Part shown: piece by piece, positions 37,302 through 46,701 of the stretch
Numbering within the stretch: the first letter of the stretch is position 1
How the letters are laid out: each line of letters opens with the position of its first letter
Origin: Clostridium rhizosphaerae
GTDB lineage: Bacteria; Bacillota; Clostridia; Clostridiales; Clostridiaceae
DNA: 64,000 nt
Assembly: GCF_016765585.1 (NCBI RefSeq)
Contig: NZ_JAESWC010000004.1
Coordinates: 171,188 to 235,187 of the forward strand
Reading direction: 5' to 3'
Program-made: the position numbers and the translations under genes
The notes under the pieces: generated by a model
What the model was told of the DNA's origin: nothing
Seen by the model: the letters and a program-made list of their open reading frames with translations, nothing else
The model's database searches: none

Positions 37302-37452
37302 TTGTCCACATAATTAACACAAACTATAAACACCTGTGGATAAGTGTAAAATTTTATCAAAACGGCTCTATAGAACAGTTATTCACCCCCCGAAATGTCT
37401 TTATCACAATATTAACACTATGCACATGAGAATAATGTCGTAATGTGGATAG
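37302..37452. promoter_or_regulatory. Cluster of three DnaA-box-like sites
   Basis: TTGTCCACA (37302-37310), TGTGGATAA (37335-37343, exact complement of the TTATCCACA consensus) and TGTGGATAG (37444-37452). They lie in the 316-base spacer between two small genes of unknown function; no gene is seen there. The cluster may place the gene at 36897 under DnaA control, or act as a titration site. It is not a typical origin: no dnaA, dnaN or AT-rich unwinding repeats adjacent. Confidence 0.55.
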
Positions 37453-37584
37453 TGTTAATAACTTCTTATCGTTTAATTTTGACATTTAGTTCTCATAATA
37501 AACAGATGTTACAAAATGATTGGCTGCATCTCTCATTTATTCAATAATAATTTTTACAAACCTGTCGAAAAGCTTATAAAATTG

Positions 37585-38178
37585 CTATATATTTTTCCTG
37601 AAAACCGCATCATTTACGGCTTGCAACACTATATTTTCTCGAATTCCTATGTATCTACAAATATCTTCTAAAATTAATACACTTGCAATGACAGCACCAA
37701 TGTCTTTTTCATCGTATTCTGTCAGCAAATAATCCCTTTTATATTTATCTACAGTATCCTTCTTACATCTTATTTCACTGTAAATAGTATCAAAAGTGCG
37801 ATATAGAACCGAATAGGATATAGTTATAAAATCTTTTTGAGATTTTTCACTGCCATTTATTACATCTCTAATTATTTTATTTAAGCCTGCATTTTTATAG
37901 TACTCTTCGATTTTTATATTATAGTTGTTGCCAATATATTTTCCTAATATATTGGCGTCAATTAATGCAATTTCATCCTCTGTATTAAACAAAATACTAA
38001 ATTCTATGTCATCATTTTTCTCTTTTTTTATCTCATCCACCATTTTTTTCATTCTATAATTAAAGCTTGAGGTAAACCTTGAATCCATAATAAAATACTC
38101 AAGTTCTCTAGCTGCAGCTATTGACACAAAATCTGAAAATTTTCTATATATTTTCCTCATATATTCTTTACTTCTCAT
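37585..38178 (-). CDS. Hypothetical protein
   Basis: About 197 residues, charged and mostly helical, no membrane helix. It begins MRSKEYMRKIYRKFSDFVSI; later parts are EFSILFNTEDEIALIDANIL and VIASVLILEDICRYIGIREN. The frame is open 10 codons further up, but GGAAGGGAAG lies closer to this ATG. No family was recognised. It is on the same strand as the genes on both sides but isolated by spacers, so probably monocistronic. Confidence 0.65.
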   Translation of the reverse strand: MRSKEYMRKIYRKFSDFVSIAAARELEYFIMDSRFTSSFNYRMKKMVDEIKKEKNDDIEFSILFNTEDEIALIDANILGKYIGNNYNIKIEEYYKNAGLNKIIRDVINGSEKSQKDFITISYSVLYRTFDTIYSEIRCKKDTVDKYKRDYLLTEYDEKDIGAVIASVLILEDICRYIGIRENIVLQAVNDAVFRKNI

Positions 38179-38240
38179 AATTTTCACTTCCCTTCCGTAG
38201 ACACACATTTTATTCTGTCACTAAAACTCAGAAAATATGC

Positions 38241-38264
38241 AAAAAAATAAGCGCCAATTGGCGC
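38241..38264 (-). terminator. Terminator of the MoxR-DUF58 operon
   Basis: GCGCCAATTGGCGC palindrome (38251-38264) followed on the minus strand by TTATTTTTTT. It lies just past the stop of the last gene in the operon. Confidence 0.9.
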
Positions 38265-38269
38265 CTGCT

Positions 38270-39523
38270 TTACAGCTGTTTCTTTATATTATTAAATTCT
38301 TCCTTGATTATTTTTACTTTCTCTTCGTTGACTCCGTGATTGGAGAACTTTGCCTCATTATATACTTCTGTCAGTTTACTTATTCCTTGTGGATTTTCTA
38401 TATTAACCCTAGTATGAGTTTCAAGTTGCTTTGCTGTCATATAGCTTTTAAAAATACCTTTTTCAAAGGTTTTAGTTTCAAATTTTCTATAGACATTTAA
38501 AATTTGACTTCTAAAGTCTTTAGGAGTTATAAGGTTTTGAATTGCCCTCGTGAAAAAATTACCGTTTTGCTTATCCCTTTTAATTTTTTCTCTTTTTTCT
38601 TCAACTATTCTGTCATCATGTCCAAATTTATAAAATTTATCTTTTAGTAGAAACCTATATACTATATATAAAATTAAAACTAAAAGGATTACTTTAATTA
38701 AATTGGTTAACCAAATGGGAGGAACAAATCCTTCTCCTCCTTTTTTAATAAGCTCATTATTTTCTTGAACCTTAACCTCTATATTCTGATTTTTAAAAAG
38801 CTTTGATTTTGCAAATATAGGCTGTAAATGATCAACTATATATTGAATAGGCTTGTTCATTACAAGACCTAAGCAGTCTATTATAAAATTGATTATATAA
38901 TCCATCCACCTGCTTATTGTAGAGAAAATCGAGTTAAAAAAGTTTATAAAAGCTGAAAATATTTTATCAACAGAAAGAAGCAGCAGCACTGCCGTTAACC
39001 CTATATTAACTTTAAAGCTGTTTTTACCTCTAAGCTTATAGGCGTAGCTTCTCGCTTCTCTTAATGACCATATAACAGAGATGACAAACATAATATAAAA
39101 CTTTAAGATGCTTTTAGTTAAATCTGCATCTATAATAGGAATAACAAGACCGATTATAAGTATTATACTTAAAGCCTGCTTAGCTCTTGCTTTATAAACC
39201 TCGTAATTTATTTCCTCGTTATCAAAGGAGCTGGCAATGTATATTGTGAATACAATGAATAAACTATTAAAAAGTATTCCTGAGCCTTTACTTATAAGAT
39301 AAACAAGTATTACGCCAAAGCTAACAGGTATTAATATTAAAGCTTTGTTGATCCATCTTGAAAATATAAACTCTCCTAAAAAACTGCTTATCAAAGCTAT
39401 TAAAAAAAGCCTGTAATCTATTTTATTAGATAATATTATGAAGCTCGCTATACCCCAGATAATATAAAAAAACATATTTGTACTTATACTCTGAAGTATT
39501 TTTATTTGTCTTGCCCAGCTCAT
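38270..39523 (-). CDS. Polytopic membrane protein, third gene of the MoxR-DUF58 operon
   Basis: 417 residues: about seven or eight helices in two blocks (about 13-195 and 275-295) and a C-terminal cytoplasmic section of about 120 residues ending in EEFNNIKKQL, similar in layout to the DUF4129-type tails of transglutaminase-like membrane proteins. No transglutaminase Cys-His-Asp region is seen. In many bacteria MoxR, DUF58 and such a membrane protein form one functional unit for envelope protein assembly, but this is poorly defined. Start overlaps the DUF58 stop by 4 bases. Confidence 0.75.
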   Translation of the reverse strand: MSWARQIKILQSISTNMFFYIIWGIASFIILSNKIDYRLFLIALISSFLGEFIFSRWINKALILIPVSFGVILVYLISKGSGILFNSLFIVFTIYIASSFDNEEINYEVYKARAKQALSIILIIGLVIPIIDADLTKSILKFYIMFVISVIWSLREARSYAYKLRGKNSFKVNIGLTAVLLLLSVDKIFSAFINFFNSIFSTISRWMDYIINFIIDCLGLVMNKPIQYIVDHLQPIFAKSKLFKNQNIEVKVQENNELIKKGGEGFVPPIWLTNLIKVILLVLILYIVYRFLLKDKFYKFGHDDRIVEEKREKIKRDKQNGNFFTRAIQNLITPKDFRSQILNVYRKFETKTFEKGIFKSYMTAKQLETHTRVNIENPQGISKLTEVYNEAKFSNHGVNEEKVKIIKEEFNNIKKQL

Positions 39524-40656
39524 CTTATCACCCCTTTTGTAAAGTTTATCTTTTCAATATTAGCTATAGAAGGAATTCCTAGTTCCTTAGATATATCAAT
39601 AAGCTTTATTGAGTACCCTGCTCTTCTAAGCATAGATAAAATTCCAATACTTTTCTCATTTAAAAAAGAGGTTATAATAATATAGGTGCAATTAGTCTTG
39701 AAATACTTGCTTCTTTGAAGCAGATATTCATTAAAGGCAAATTTGGGTGAATAATCAATACGGGCACAGGTTTCCATTATACTATTAAAAGAATGAAGAG
39801 ATGGTTCTATCTCAGTGCTTATATTAGTTTTATAGCTTATAAGTTTCGCATCAGTCCAAAGGCCAACCGGTACACCTTCTTTTATGGACTGCTTAGCCAA
39901 TGCTGCTGACACACTTATTGCCCTTTCAACTGAATCTGTGCTTATGTTTCGCCAATATGGATCTGCGCACTGAACATCAATTATTAATACTAGCTCAAAC
40001 TCTGAAGTATAATCATAATCCTTAACCATAAGCTTGCTCATTTTAAGACTTGATTTCCAGTGGATATCAGACATTCTATCTTCTTTATTGTACTCTCTTA
40101 TTCCCTTAATATATAACGGATCTTTGTATATCCATCGTCTTATAACATTATCACCATAAAGGCTTGTTGTATTTAATTTTAGGTCTTTTAAACTTGCAAG
40201 CTTTGGGTAAACCAAGAGCTCCATATAGTTATCTATTTGATTTTCATCCGTGTAAAATCCGAAAATATCTCCTATGTCTACATATATTTCTTTTAATAGA
40301 TAGGTTCCTCTTTTAAGCCCCTTATAGCTGTAGGTTCTTTTTATCCTTTCAAACCATTTAATGCTATATCTGCTGGTATGATAATTATATTCATTATTAG
40401 CAATGTAAATATCTTCTCCATGAAACTCCAATCCTTTTGGTATAAGTTCTTTAACTAAAAGAAAAGATACAGGCAGCCATTTATTATTTTCTATGATTAT
40501 GGAAACTTTAAATTCTTCGCCTTCATTTATGAATTGATTCTCTACTTCTCTTCTTATAAAAAGGTTTTTATAGCCATATCTTCTTGTAATCTCTCCAAAT
40601 AGAAGAAGAGCATAAATTACAGCTAATATTATAAAGTAGCTGAACAATAAGTCCAC
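39520..40656 (-). CDS. DUF58 domain protein
   Basis: 378 residues: an N-terminal membrane helix (about 5-20), a beta-rich region and the DUF58 core with IRRWIYKDPLYIKGIREYN and EDRMSDIHWKSSLKMSKLMV, then a vWA-like fold beginning LVLIIDVQCADPYW with the first Asp of a partial MIDAS (DxxxxD rather than DxSxS). DUF58 proteins are regular partners of MoxR ATPases. It starts 4 bases after the moxR stop. Confidence 0.9.
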   Translation of the reverse strand: MDLLFSYFIILAVIYALLLFGEITRRYGYKNLFIRREVENQFINEGEEFKVSIIIENNKWLPVSFLLVKELIPKGLEFHGEDIYIANNEYNYHTSRYSIKWFERIKRTYSYKGLKRGTYLLKEIYVDIGDIFGFYTDENQIDNYMELLVYPKLASLKDLKLNTTSLYGDNVIRRWIYKDPLYIKGIREYNKEDRMSDIHWKSSLKMSKLMVKDYDYTSEFELVLIIDVQCADPYWRNISTDSVERAISVSAALAKQSIKEGVPVGLWTDAKLISYKTNISTEIEPSLHSFNSIMETCARIDYSPKFAFNEYLLQRSKYFKTNCTYIIITSFLNEKSIGILSMLRRAGYSIKLIDISKELGIPSIANIEKINFTKGVIR

Positions 40657-40660
40657 CCCC

Positions 40661-41614
40661 CTAAATTTTTTCTAATGGAGTATGAACTGTATTTAAAATT
40701 CCTTCAATCAATTCTTGAGTGCTGGCCATGCTGGTGCTTAAGTCGCTCTTTAATATTATTCTATGGCTTAATATTGGCAAAGCCATTTCCTTTACATCTT
40801 CTGGAGTAACAAAATCTCTTCCGTTTATTGCAGCTAATGCTTGACTCCCTTTCATTAAATTCAAAGATGCCCTCGGGCTGCAGCCAAGCTCCACATTATT
40901 ATTCTTTCTCGTGGCCGTAATGATTTCAATAATATAACTTTTTATATCTTCGCTAACGTGGACCTTAGTATAATTTTCTTGTACATATTGAATATCCTCC
41001 ATTGATATAACCGCTTCAAGATTTTCAAGAGGATCTTTGTCTATATATATATCCAGAATATTTTTTTCTTCCATAAATTCAGGATAACCCATGCTTAACC
41101 TTATAAAAAATCTATCAAGCTGTGCCTCTGGAAGGGGAAAGGTTCCGAACTGCTCCACTGGGTTTTGTGTAGCTATAACAAAGAAAGGTTTGTTAAGTTT
41201 AATAGTCTCCCCTTCCACAGTTATCTGTCTTTCTTCCATACATTCAAGAAGTGCAGATTGGGTTCTTGGTGTAGCTCTGTTTATTTCATCTGCTAATACT
41301 ATTTCACTTAGTAGAGGTCCTCTTCTAAACTCAAACTCCCCTAGCTTTTGATTATAAAAATATATTCCTGTTAAATCTGACGGAAGCAAATCCGGAGTAA
41401 ATTGTATCCTTTTAAAGCTGCAGTTAATAGTCTTCGAAAGTGACTTAGCAAGTTTTGTCTTTCCAAGACCAGGAACATCCTCTAAGAGTACATGACCAGA
41501 GCAAATAAAAGCGACAGTAAGCTTATCTATTTTATCCTTCTTGCCTACTATCACTTTCCCAATATTTGTGTTTATTTTTTCTCTAAATTCAATAAATCTC
41601 TTTGTATCTAGCAT
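40661..41614 (-). CDS. MoxR family AAA+ ATPase
   Basis: About 317 residues from MLDTKRFIEFREKINTNIG. Walker A LEDVPGLGKTKLAKSLSK, Walker B LADEINRATPRTQSALLECM, sensor 1 ATQNPVEQFGTFPLPEAQLD and sensor 2 region GCSPRASLNLMKG are all present. MoxR ATPases act as chaperone-like factors for vWA-domain partners, here presumably the DUF58 protein. The frame is open 43 codons further up, but GGGGGG lies 8 bases ahead of this ATG, giving the normal family length. First gene of a three-gene operon. Confidence 0.93.
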   Translation of the reverse strand: MLDTKRFIEFREKINTNIGKVIVGKKDKIDKLTVAFICSGHVLLEDVPGLGKTKLAKSLSKTINCSFKRIQFTPDLLPSDLTGIYFYNQKLGEFEFRRGPLLSEIVLADEINRATPRTQSALLECMEERQITVEGETIKLNKPFFVIATQNPVEQFGTFPLPEAQLDRFFIRLSMGYPEFMEEKNILDIYIDKDPLENLEAVISMEDIQYVQENYTKVHVSEDIKSYIIEIITATRKNNNVELGCSPRASLNLMKGSQALAAINGRDFVTPEDVKEMALPILSHRIILKSDLSTSMASTQELIEGILNTVHTPLEKI

Positions 41615-41778
41615 AGTAGAAGCCCCCCTTTTCTTAATTTCAATTATATCATTTATAAAAATATTTGCATTATTTAATTTTCTATTAACCTTTTTAAAAT
41701 TATGTGATATACTATAATTCAGATTACGTGCTAACGTGTGCATTGCTTTATGATTATGACTGTAAGGAGGGGTTTTCC

Positions 41779-42420
41779 GTGGTAAAGGCTTGTTTATTTG
41801 ATTTAGATGGTGTTATAGTTGACACAGCTAAATATCACTATTTAGCATGGAGAAGACTGGCTAATGAGCTTGGTTTTGAATTTACTGAAGAAGATAATGA
41901 AAGACTAAAAGGCGTAAGCAGAATGAAGTCTTTAGAAATACTATTAGAAATTGGCGGCGTTTCCTTTGATGAAGAGACTAAAGAAGCTATGGCAGCAAAG
42001 AAAAATGCCTGGTATGTAGAATATATATCAAAAATGGACTCTTCAGAAGTATTGCCTGGTGTTATAGATTTTCTTACTTCCTTAAGAGAAAATGGAATTA
42101 AAATATCTCTTGGTTCAGTAAGTAAAAACGCCATGATTATATTAAAAAATACCGACGTTGACAAGTATTTTGATGCTGTTATAGACGGTACAAAAATTAC
42201 TCATGCAAAACCAGATCCAGAAGTATTTTTAAAGGGAGCTGAAGAATTAGGAGTTGATCCTAAAGAGTGCGTAGTATTTGAAGATGCTCAGGCTGGTATA
42301 GAAGCTGCTATAAATGCTGGTATGCACAGCGTTGGAGTTGGTTCTCCTGAAATACTTGGCAAGGCAGACTTTGTAATTTCCTCATTTAATGAAATGTCTC
42401 TTAACAGGCTTAAATTCTAG
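41779..42420 (+). CDS. pgmB: Beta-phosphoglucomutase
   Basis: 213 residues, HAD superfamily. The nucleophile motif FDLDGVIVDTAKYHYLAWRR starts at about residue 6, LKGVSRMKSLEILLE is the substrate loop, and the later motifs are LGSVSKNA, KPDPEVFLKGAEELG and VFEDAQAGIEAAINAGM. It converts beta-glucose 1-phosphate to glucose 6-phosphate. The start is a GTG, chosen because AAGGAGGG lies 8 bases ahead; upstream in-frame ATGs lack a site and would add 25 residues not in the family. It precedes the GH65 phosphorylase, which makes its substrate. Confidence 0.95.
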   Translation: MVKACLFDLDGVIVDTAKYHYLAWRRLANELGFEFTEEDNERLKGVSRMKSLEILLEIGGVSFDEETKEAMAAKKNAWYVEYISKMDSSEVLPGVIDFLTSLRENGIKISLGSVSKNAMIILKNTDVDKYFDAVIDGTKITHAKPDPEVFLKGAEELGVDPKECVVFEDAQAGIEAAINAGMHSVGVGSPEILGKADFVISSFNEMSLNRLKF

Positions 42421-42459
42421 GTTAGTATTGCTCTACTGACCTTAAATTTTGGCTACATG

Positions 42460-42473
42460 TGCAAACGCTTGCC
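42460..42473. promoter_or_regulatory. LacI-family operator-like site ahead of the GH65 gene
   Basis: TGCAAACGCTTGCC, with the near-palindromic GCAAACGCTTGC core typical of MalR-type LacI-family sites. It lies about 100 bases before the phosphorylase start, in the pgmB-GH65 spacer, and suggests maltose-type control of the second gene. It fits the CcpA cre pattern less well. Confidence 0.55.
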
Positions 42474-42572
42474 TATGTTATTTAAGGACATTTAGTGTTA
42501 TGATATGTTTATATTTGTTTTAAAATGTAAAACCTAAATTATTGATAGTTTTTGTGAAAGGAAGATAGATAG

Positions 42573-44876
42573 ATGAAGCAGTATTTTAAATTGGATGAAT
42601 GGCGGGTTATAGAAGAAGGCTTTAACCCAGAAGAAAATAAAGTAGCAGAAAGTATTTGCAGTCTTGGAAATGGACATATGGGACAAAGAGCTAATTTTGA
42701 AGAAAACTACAGCGGTGACTCTCTTCAGGGAAGCTATATGGCTGGAGTTTACTATCCAGATAAAACTAGAGTTGGCTGGTGGAAAAACGGTTATCCAGAG
42801 TATTTCGCAAAAGTATTAAATTCAACTAACTGGATAGGAATAGACATAAAAGTTAATGGTGAAACTCTTGATCTTGCTAAAGCTACGGTAAAAAACTTTA
42901 CAAGAATATTAAATATGAAGGAAGCTTATCTTGAGCGTTCTTTTAATGCAGTACTTTCAAATGGAAACGAAGTTAAAGTAAGTTCAAAAAGATTTTTAAG
43001 TGCTGTTTATCCAGAAATCGGGGCCATAAAGTATTCAATAACCCCAGTTAATTTCAGCGGAGAGTTAACGATTACTCCTTACCTAGATGGAGATGTTAAG
43101 AATCAGGATTCTAATTATGATGAAAAGTTCTGGGATGAAGTACAGATTAATGCTTCAACTGATATATCTTCCTTAGTTTTGAAAACTAAGAAGCTTGATT
43201 TTCACATCTGCTCTGCTATGAAGTTTGATATAGTTAACGGTGGGGTTAAGATTAATAGTGCTGTTACAACTGATACAAAAGAAAAATTTGTTTCTAATAC
43301 AGTAAATGTTAAAGCTGAACAAGGCAAAGAAGTTGTTATATATAAATATGCTTCAAACGTTACTTCAAGAAATCATGCTAAAGAGGAACTTGCCACTAAA
43401 GCTTCAGAAGTATTAACAAAAGCCTATAACGAGGGCTTTGATACACTTTTGGCTAAACAAGTTGAAGCTTGGGCTGAAAAGTGGAAGGAAAGCGACATAG
43501 TTATTGAAGGTGATGTAGAAGCACAACAAGGTATAAGATTTAATATATTCCAATTAAATCAAACCTATACTGGTGAAGATGAAAGGTTAAACATAGGACC
43601 TAAAGGCTTTACCGGCGAAAAATACGGTGGAAGTACTTACTGGGATACAGAAGCTTACTGCATACCTTTTTATCTTGCAACTGCTGACCAAAAGGTTGCT
43701 AGAAATCTCTTAATATATAGACACAAGCATCTTGAAAAAGCTAAGGAAAATGCAAGAAAGCTTGGATTTAAGAAGGGTGCTCTATATCCAATGGTTACAA
43801 TGAACGGAGAAGAGTGTCATAACGAGTGGGAAATAACCTTTGAAGAAATTCATAGAAATGGAGCTATAGCTTATGCTATATACAACTATGTAAATTACAC
43901 TGGGGATAAATCCTATCTTGGTGAATATGGTCTTGAAGTGCTTGCTGAAATCTCAAGATTTTGGAAAGAAAGAGTACACTATTCACCTAGAAAAGGCAAG
44001 TATGTAATGCACGGTGTAACAGGCCCGAATGAGTATGAAAATAACGTAAATAACAACTGGTATACAAATAGAATAGCCGTTTGGACATTAGAATATACTC
44101 TAGAAGTTATAGATTACCTAAAAGCTAATGAACCAGAAAGATATAAAGAACTTGAAGCTAAGCTTCAAATTAATGCTGAAGAAACAGCTAAGTGGAGAGA
44201 TATAACTCTAAACATGTTTTATCCTGTTGATGAAGAACTCGGAATCTTCCTTCAACAAGAAGGCTACATGGATAAAGAACAAATTCTTGTTTCAGAACTT
44301 CCTGAAGAAGACAGACCTTTAAATCAAAAATGGTCCTGGGATAGAATACTTCGCTCCTGCTTTATTAAACAAGCTGATGTTCTTCAAGGATTATTCTTCT
44401 TAGAGCACTCATATGATGATGAAACAATAAGAAGAAACTTTAACTTCTATGAACCAAGAACAGTACATGAATCTTCCTTATCTCCATGCGTTCACTCAAT
44501 CTTAGCTTCGAAGCTTGGAATGCAGGATAAGGCATATGAAATGTATCTAAGAACCTCAAGGCTTGATCTTGATAACTACAACAACGATACTGAAGACGGC
44601 TGCCATACAACAAGCATGGCTGGAACCTGGATGTCTGTTGTTCAAGGTTTTGGAGGAATGAGAGTTAAAGAAGGCAAGCTGCACTTTAATCCATTCATAC
44701 CGGGACACTGGAACTCCTTCTCCTTCAAGGTTATGTTTAGAGGGGCTCTACTAAAAGTTAATGTAACTAAGGAGAACGTGGTTATTACTAACGAGTCTAA
44801 TGTAGAATTAACTGTAGCGGTTAATGGAAAAGACCACTTAGTTAAAGGTAATGAAGAATTAATAATTAATAATTAA
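42573..44876 (+). CDS. GH65 family disaccharide phosphorylase, probably maltose phosphorylase
   Basis: 767 residues, the usual size. N-terminal beta-sandwich, then the (alpha/alpha)6 barrel with STYWDTEAYCIPFYLATADQ, the catalytic acid in GVTGPNEYENNVNNNWYTNR and the phosphate-binding region HTTSMAGTWMSVVQGFGGMR. It cleaves an alpha-glucoside with phosphate to give beta-glucose 1-phosphate and glucose. Pairing with beta-phosphoglucomutase is the classic maltose phosphorylase arrangement; trehalose or kojibiose phosphorylase specificity cannot be excluded from sequence. No transporter gene is nearby. GAAAGGAAG precedes the ATG. Confidence 0.93.
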   Translation: MKQYFKLDEWRVIEEGFNPEENKVAESICSLGNGHMGQRANFEENYSGDSLQGSYMAGVYYPDKTRVGWWKNGYPEYFAKVLNSTNWIGIDIKVNGETLDLAKATVKNFTRILNMKEAYLERSFNAVLSNGNEVKVSSKRFLSAVYPEIGAIKYSITPVNFSGELTITPYLDGDVKNQDSNYDEKFWDEVQINASTDISSLVLKTKKLDFHICSAMKFDIVNGGVKINSAVTTDTKEKFVSNTVNVKAEQGKEVVIYKYASNVTSRNHAKEELATKASEVLTKAYNEGFDTLLAKQVEAWAEKWKESDIVIEGDVEAQQGIRFNIFQLNQTYTGEDERLNIGPKGFTGEKYGGSTYWDTEAYCIPFYLATADQKVARNLLIYRHKHLEKAKENARKLGFKKGALYPMVTMNGEECHNEWEITFEEIHRNGAIAYAIYNYVNYTGDKSYLGEYGLEVLAEISRFWKERVHYSPRKGKYVMHGVTGPNEYENNVNNNWYTNRIAVWTLEYTLEVIDYLKANEPERYKELEAKLQINAEETAKWRDITLNMFYPVDEELGIFLQQEGYMDKEQILVSELPEEDRPLNQKWSWDRILRSCFIKQADVLQGLFFLEHSYDDETIRRNFNFYEPRTVHESSLSPCVHSILASKLGMQDKAYEMYLRTSRLDLDNYNNDTEDGCHTTSMAGTWMSVVQGFGGMRVKEGKLHFNPFIPGHWNSFSFKVMFRGALLKVNVTKENVVITNESNVELTVAVNGKDHLVKGNEELIINN

Positions 44877-44904
44877 AGGATATTTTTCCTGTGGAAAAAT
44901 AAAT

Positions 44905-44947
44905 AGGCAATATAAAAAATCCCAATAAGAGATTTTTTATATTGCCT
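44905..44947 (+). terminator. Terminator after the GH65 gene
   Basis: Perfect 17-bp stem (AGGCAATATAAAAAATC and complement) with a 9-nt loop, followed by a weak T-rich stretch. Confidence 0.85.
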
Positions 44948-45054
44948 TCATTTTTCATTAAATATATTCTTTCCTTTGTGTCATACTAATATAAATCAAT
45001 AAATATCTACTTTTCTATTGATTTAACATGCTCCATATATTATAATTAATTTAT

Positions 45055-45072
45055 GGATAATGATTATTATTT
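45055..45072. promoter_or_regulatory. Fur/PerR-type box upstream of the flavodiiron gene
   Basis: GGATAATGATTATTATTT resembles the GATAATGAT-inverted Fur/PerR consensus. PerR control of flavodiiron proteins is known in C. acetobutylicum, so an oxygen or peroxide response is plausible here. Confidence 0.5.
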
Positions 45073-45097
45073 AACAATTTATATAGGTTATTTTTCA

Positions 45098-45130
45098 GCT
45101 TCCTATTTATTAATAATGTTCATAGGAAGC
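45098..45130 (+). promoter_or_regulatory. 5'-UTR hairpin of the flavodiiron gene
   Basis: GCTTCCTAT pairs with ATAGGAAGC across a 15-nt loop, ending 12 bases before the AGGAGG of the gene. It could affect translation or mRNA stability. Confidence 0.5.
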
Positions 45131-45152
45131 CTTGTTGTAGGAGGTATTTGAA

Positions 45153-46520
45153 ATGATGCAAGCAATGGAAGTAAAAAAGGATATTTATTGGGTAGGCTCA
45201 TTAGACCCAGAACTTAGAGTATTTGATGTTATAATGTATACACCTTATGGTACAACATATAATTCCTATGTAGTAAAAGGAAGCGAAAAGACTGCTATAT
45301 TTGAGACTGTTAAAGAAAAAACTTTTGAGCAGTATTTAGAAAGACTTCAATCCTTAAACATTAATTTTGATGAAATCGGATATATAATCGTAGATCATAC
45401 TGAACCTGATCATGCAGGATCAGTTGCTAAGTTATTAGACTACGCTAGAAATGCAAAGGTTGTTGGCTCTGCTCCGGCGATAAGATTTTTAAGGCAAATT
45501 GCAAATAGACCTTTTCAGGAAGTTGTAGTTAAGCATGGCGATACTATAAGCCTTGGAAACAAAACATTAAGATTTATTGAAGCTCCATTTCTACACTGGC
45601 CTGATTCTATTTATACCTATGTTGAAGAAGACAATGTATTAATGACTTGCGACTCCTTTGGAAGCCATTACTGCTTTGACGGTATATTTAGAGATTTAAT
45701 CCCAGATGATAAAGAAAAGGAGTATTTAGATGCGTTAAAGTATTATTATGACTGCATAATGGGACCTTTTAAGCCTTATGTACTAAAGGCTTTAGATAAA
45801 ATAAAAGATTTAGAAATTGATACTATTTGTACTGGTCATGGTCCAATATTAAGAGGAGATATTGATTTTTATAGGGAGACTTATAGAAAATGGAGTACTG
45901 AGGTAGCTCCTACTGATGGAAAAACAAGAGTTGTTATTCCTTATGTTTCAGCTTACGGCTTCACAGAGGACTTAGCTAATAAAATAGCTGAGGGTATCAA
46001 ATCCAAGATTAGTGATGCTATAATTGATCTTTACAATGTAATTTATCATAAGCAAGAAGAAATACTAGATAAAATCTACTGGGCCGATGCTGTTTTATTT
46101 GGTTCTCCTACAATAAACGGAGATGCTCTTGAGCCAGTAATGGAACTGCTAATAAAAATGAATCCTCTAGTTCACGGTGGAAAAGTTGCTGCTGCTTTTG
46201 GTTCCTTTGGCTGGAGCGGTGAAGCAGTACCAAACATTGAAGCAAGACTTAAATCTCTCAGAATGAAGCTTGTAACTCCTGGACTTAAGATAAACTTTAA
46301 GCCAAGTGAAGACGAGTTACTACAAGCATTCAACTTTGGTGAAACTATTGCTGATAAAATTGTTGAGAATATTAATAAGAAAACAAAAAAAGTTAACAAG
46401 GTTGAGTTAAAGACTTGGAAATGCTCTTCTTGCAGTGAAAAGTTTGAGACTGCTAATGCTCCTCAGGTTTGCCCTGCTTGCGGAGGAAGTCAGGATAAAT
46501 TTGTAGCGGTGACAAAATAA
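45153..46520 (+). CDS. Flavodiiron protein with C-terminal rubredoxin-like zinc/iron ribbon
   Basis: 455 residues. Metallo-beta-lactamase-like diiron domain (about 1-250) with the ligand motif HTEPDHAGS (about 83-91), HWPDSIYTY, TCDSFGSHY and TGHGP; flavodoxin domain (about 255-405) with PYVSAYGFTEDLANKIAEGI and FGSFGWSGEAV; and a tail CSSCSEKF...CPACGGSQ with two CxxC knuckles. It reduces O2 to water (or NO) using FMN and a diiron centre; the fused knuckle domain probably accepts electrons in place of free rubredoxin. A strong AGGAGG precedes the ATG. Confidence 0.94.
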   Translation: MMQAMEVKKDIYWVGSLDPELRVFDVIMYTPYGTTYNSYVVKGSEKTAIFETVKEKTFEQYLERLQSLNINFDEIGYIIVDHTEPDHAGSVAKLLDYARNAKVVGSAPAIRFLRQIANRPFQEVVVKHGDTISLGNKTLRFIEAPFLHWPDSIYTYVEEDNVLMTCDSFGSHYCFDGIFRDLIPDDKEKEYLDALKYYYDCIMGPFKPYVLKALDKIKDLEIDTICTGHGPILRGDIDFYRETYRKWSTEVAPTDGKTRVVIPYVSAYGFTEDLANKIAEGIKSKISDAIIDLYNVIYHKQEEILDKIYWADAVLFGSPTINGDALEPVMELLIKMNPLVHGGKVAAAFGSFGWSGEAVPNIEARLKSLRMKLVTPGLKINFKPSEDELLQAFNFGETIADKIVENINKKTKKVNKVELKTWKCSSCSEKFETANAPQVCPACGGSQDKFVAVTK

Positions 46521-46546
46521 TTATACAAAATGTAAAGCATATAAAA

Positions 46547-46586
46547 ATGCTGTAATGGTTTATCTAGTTAAACTTCATTACAGCAT
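46547..46586 (+). terminator. Terminator after the flavodiiron gene
   Basis: ATGCTGTAATG/CATTACAGCAT stem with an 18-nt loop. It may also serve the convergent protease gene from the other side. Confidence 0.75.
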
Positions 46587-46701
46587 TGTACTTTATTCCA
46601 AAAAAATTCACATATATTAATAATATTCAGACATATAAACACATGGCTAACCAACTTCTAAGTATTTCTAACCTTGGATACCCCTCTGCTACTCTGTGCG
46701 A

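Noticed and set aside
37302..37452. Chromosomal origin of replication
   Set aside because: Only three DnaA-like boxes, no dnaA/dnaN/rpmH neighbours and no AT-rich unwinding array.
42460..42473. CcpA cre site upstream of the GH65 gene
   Set aside because: The third position and the last two positions deviate from the cre consensus, whereas the symmetric GCAAACG core fits a MalR-type LacI-family operator better.
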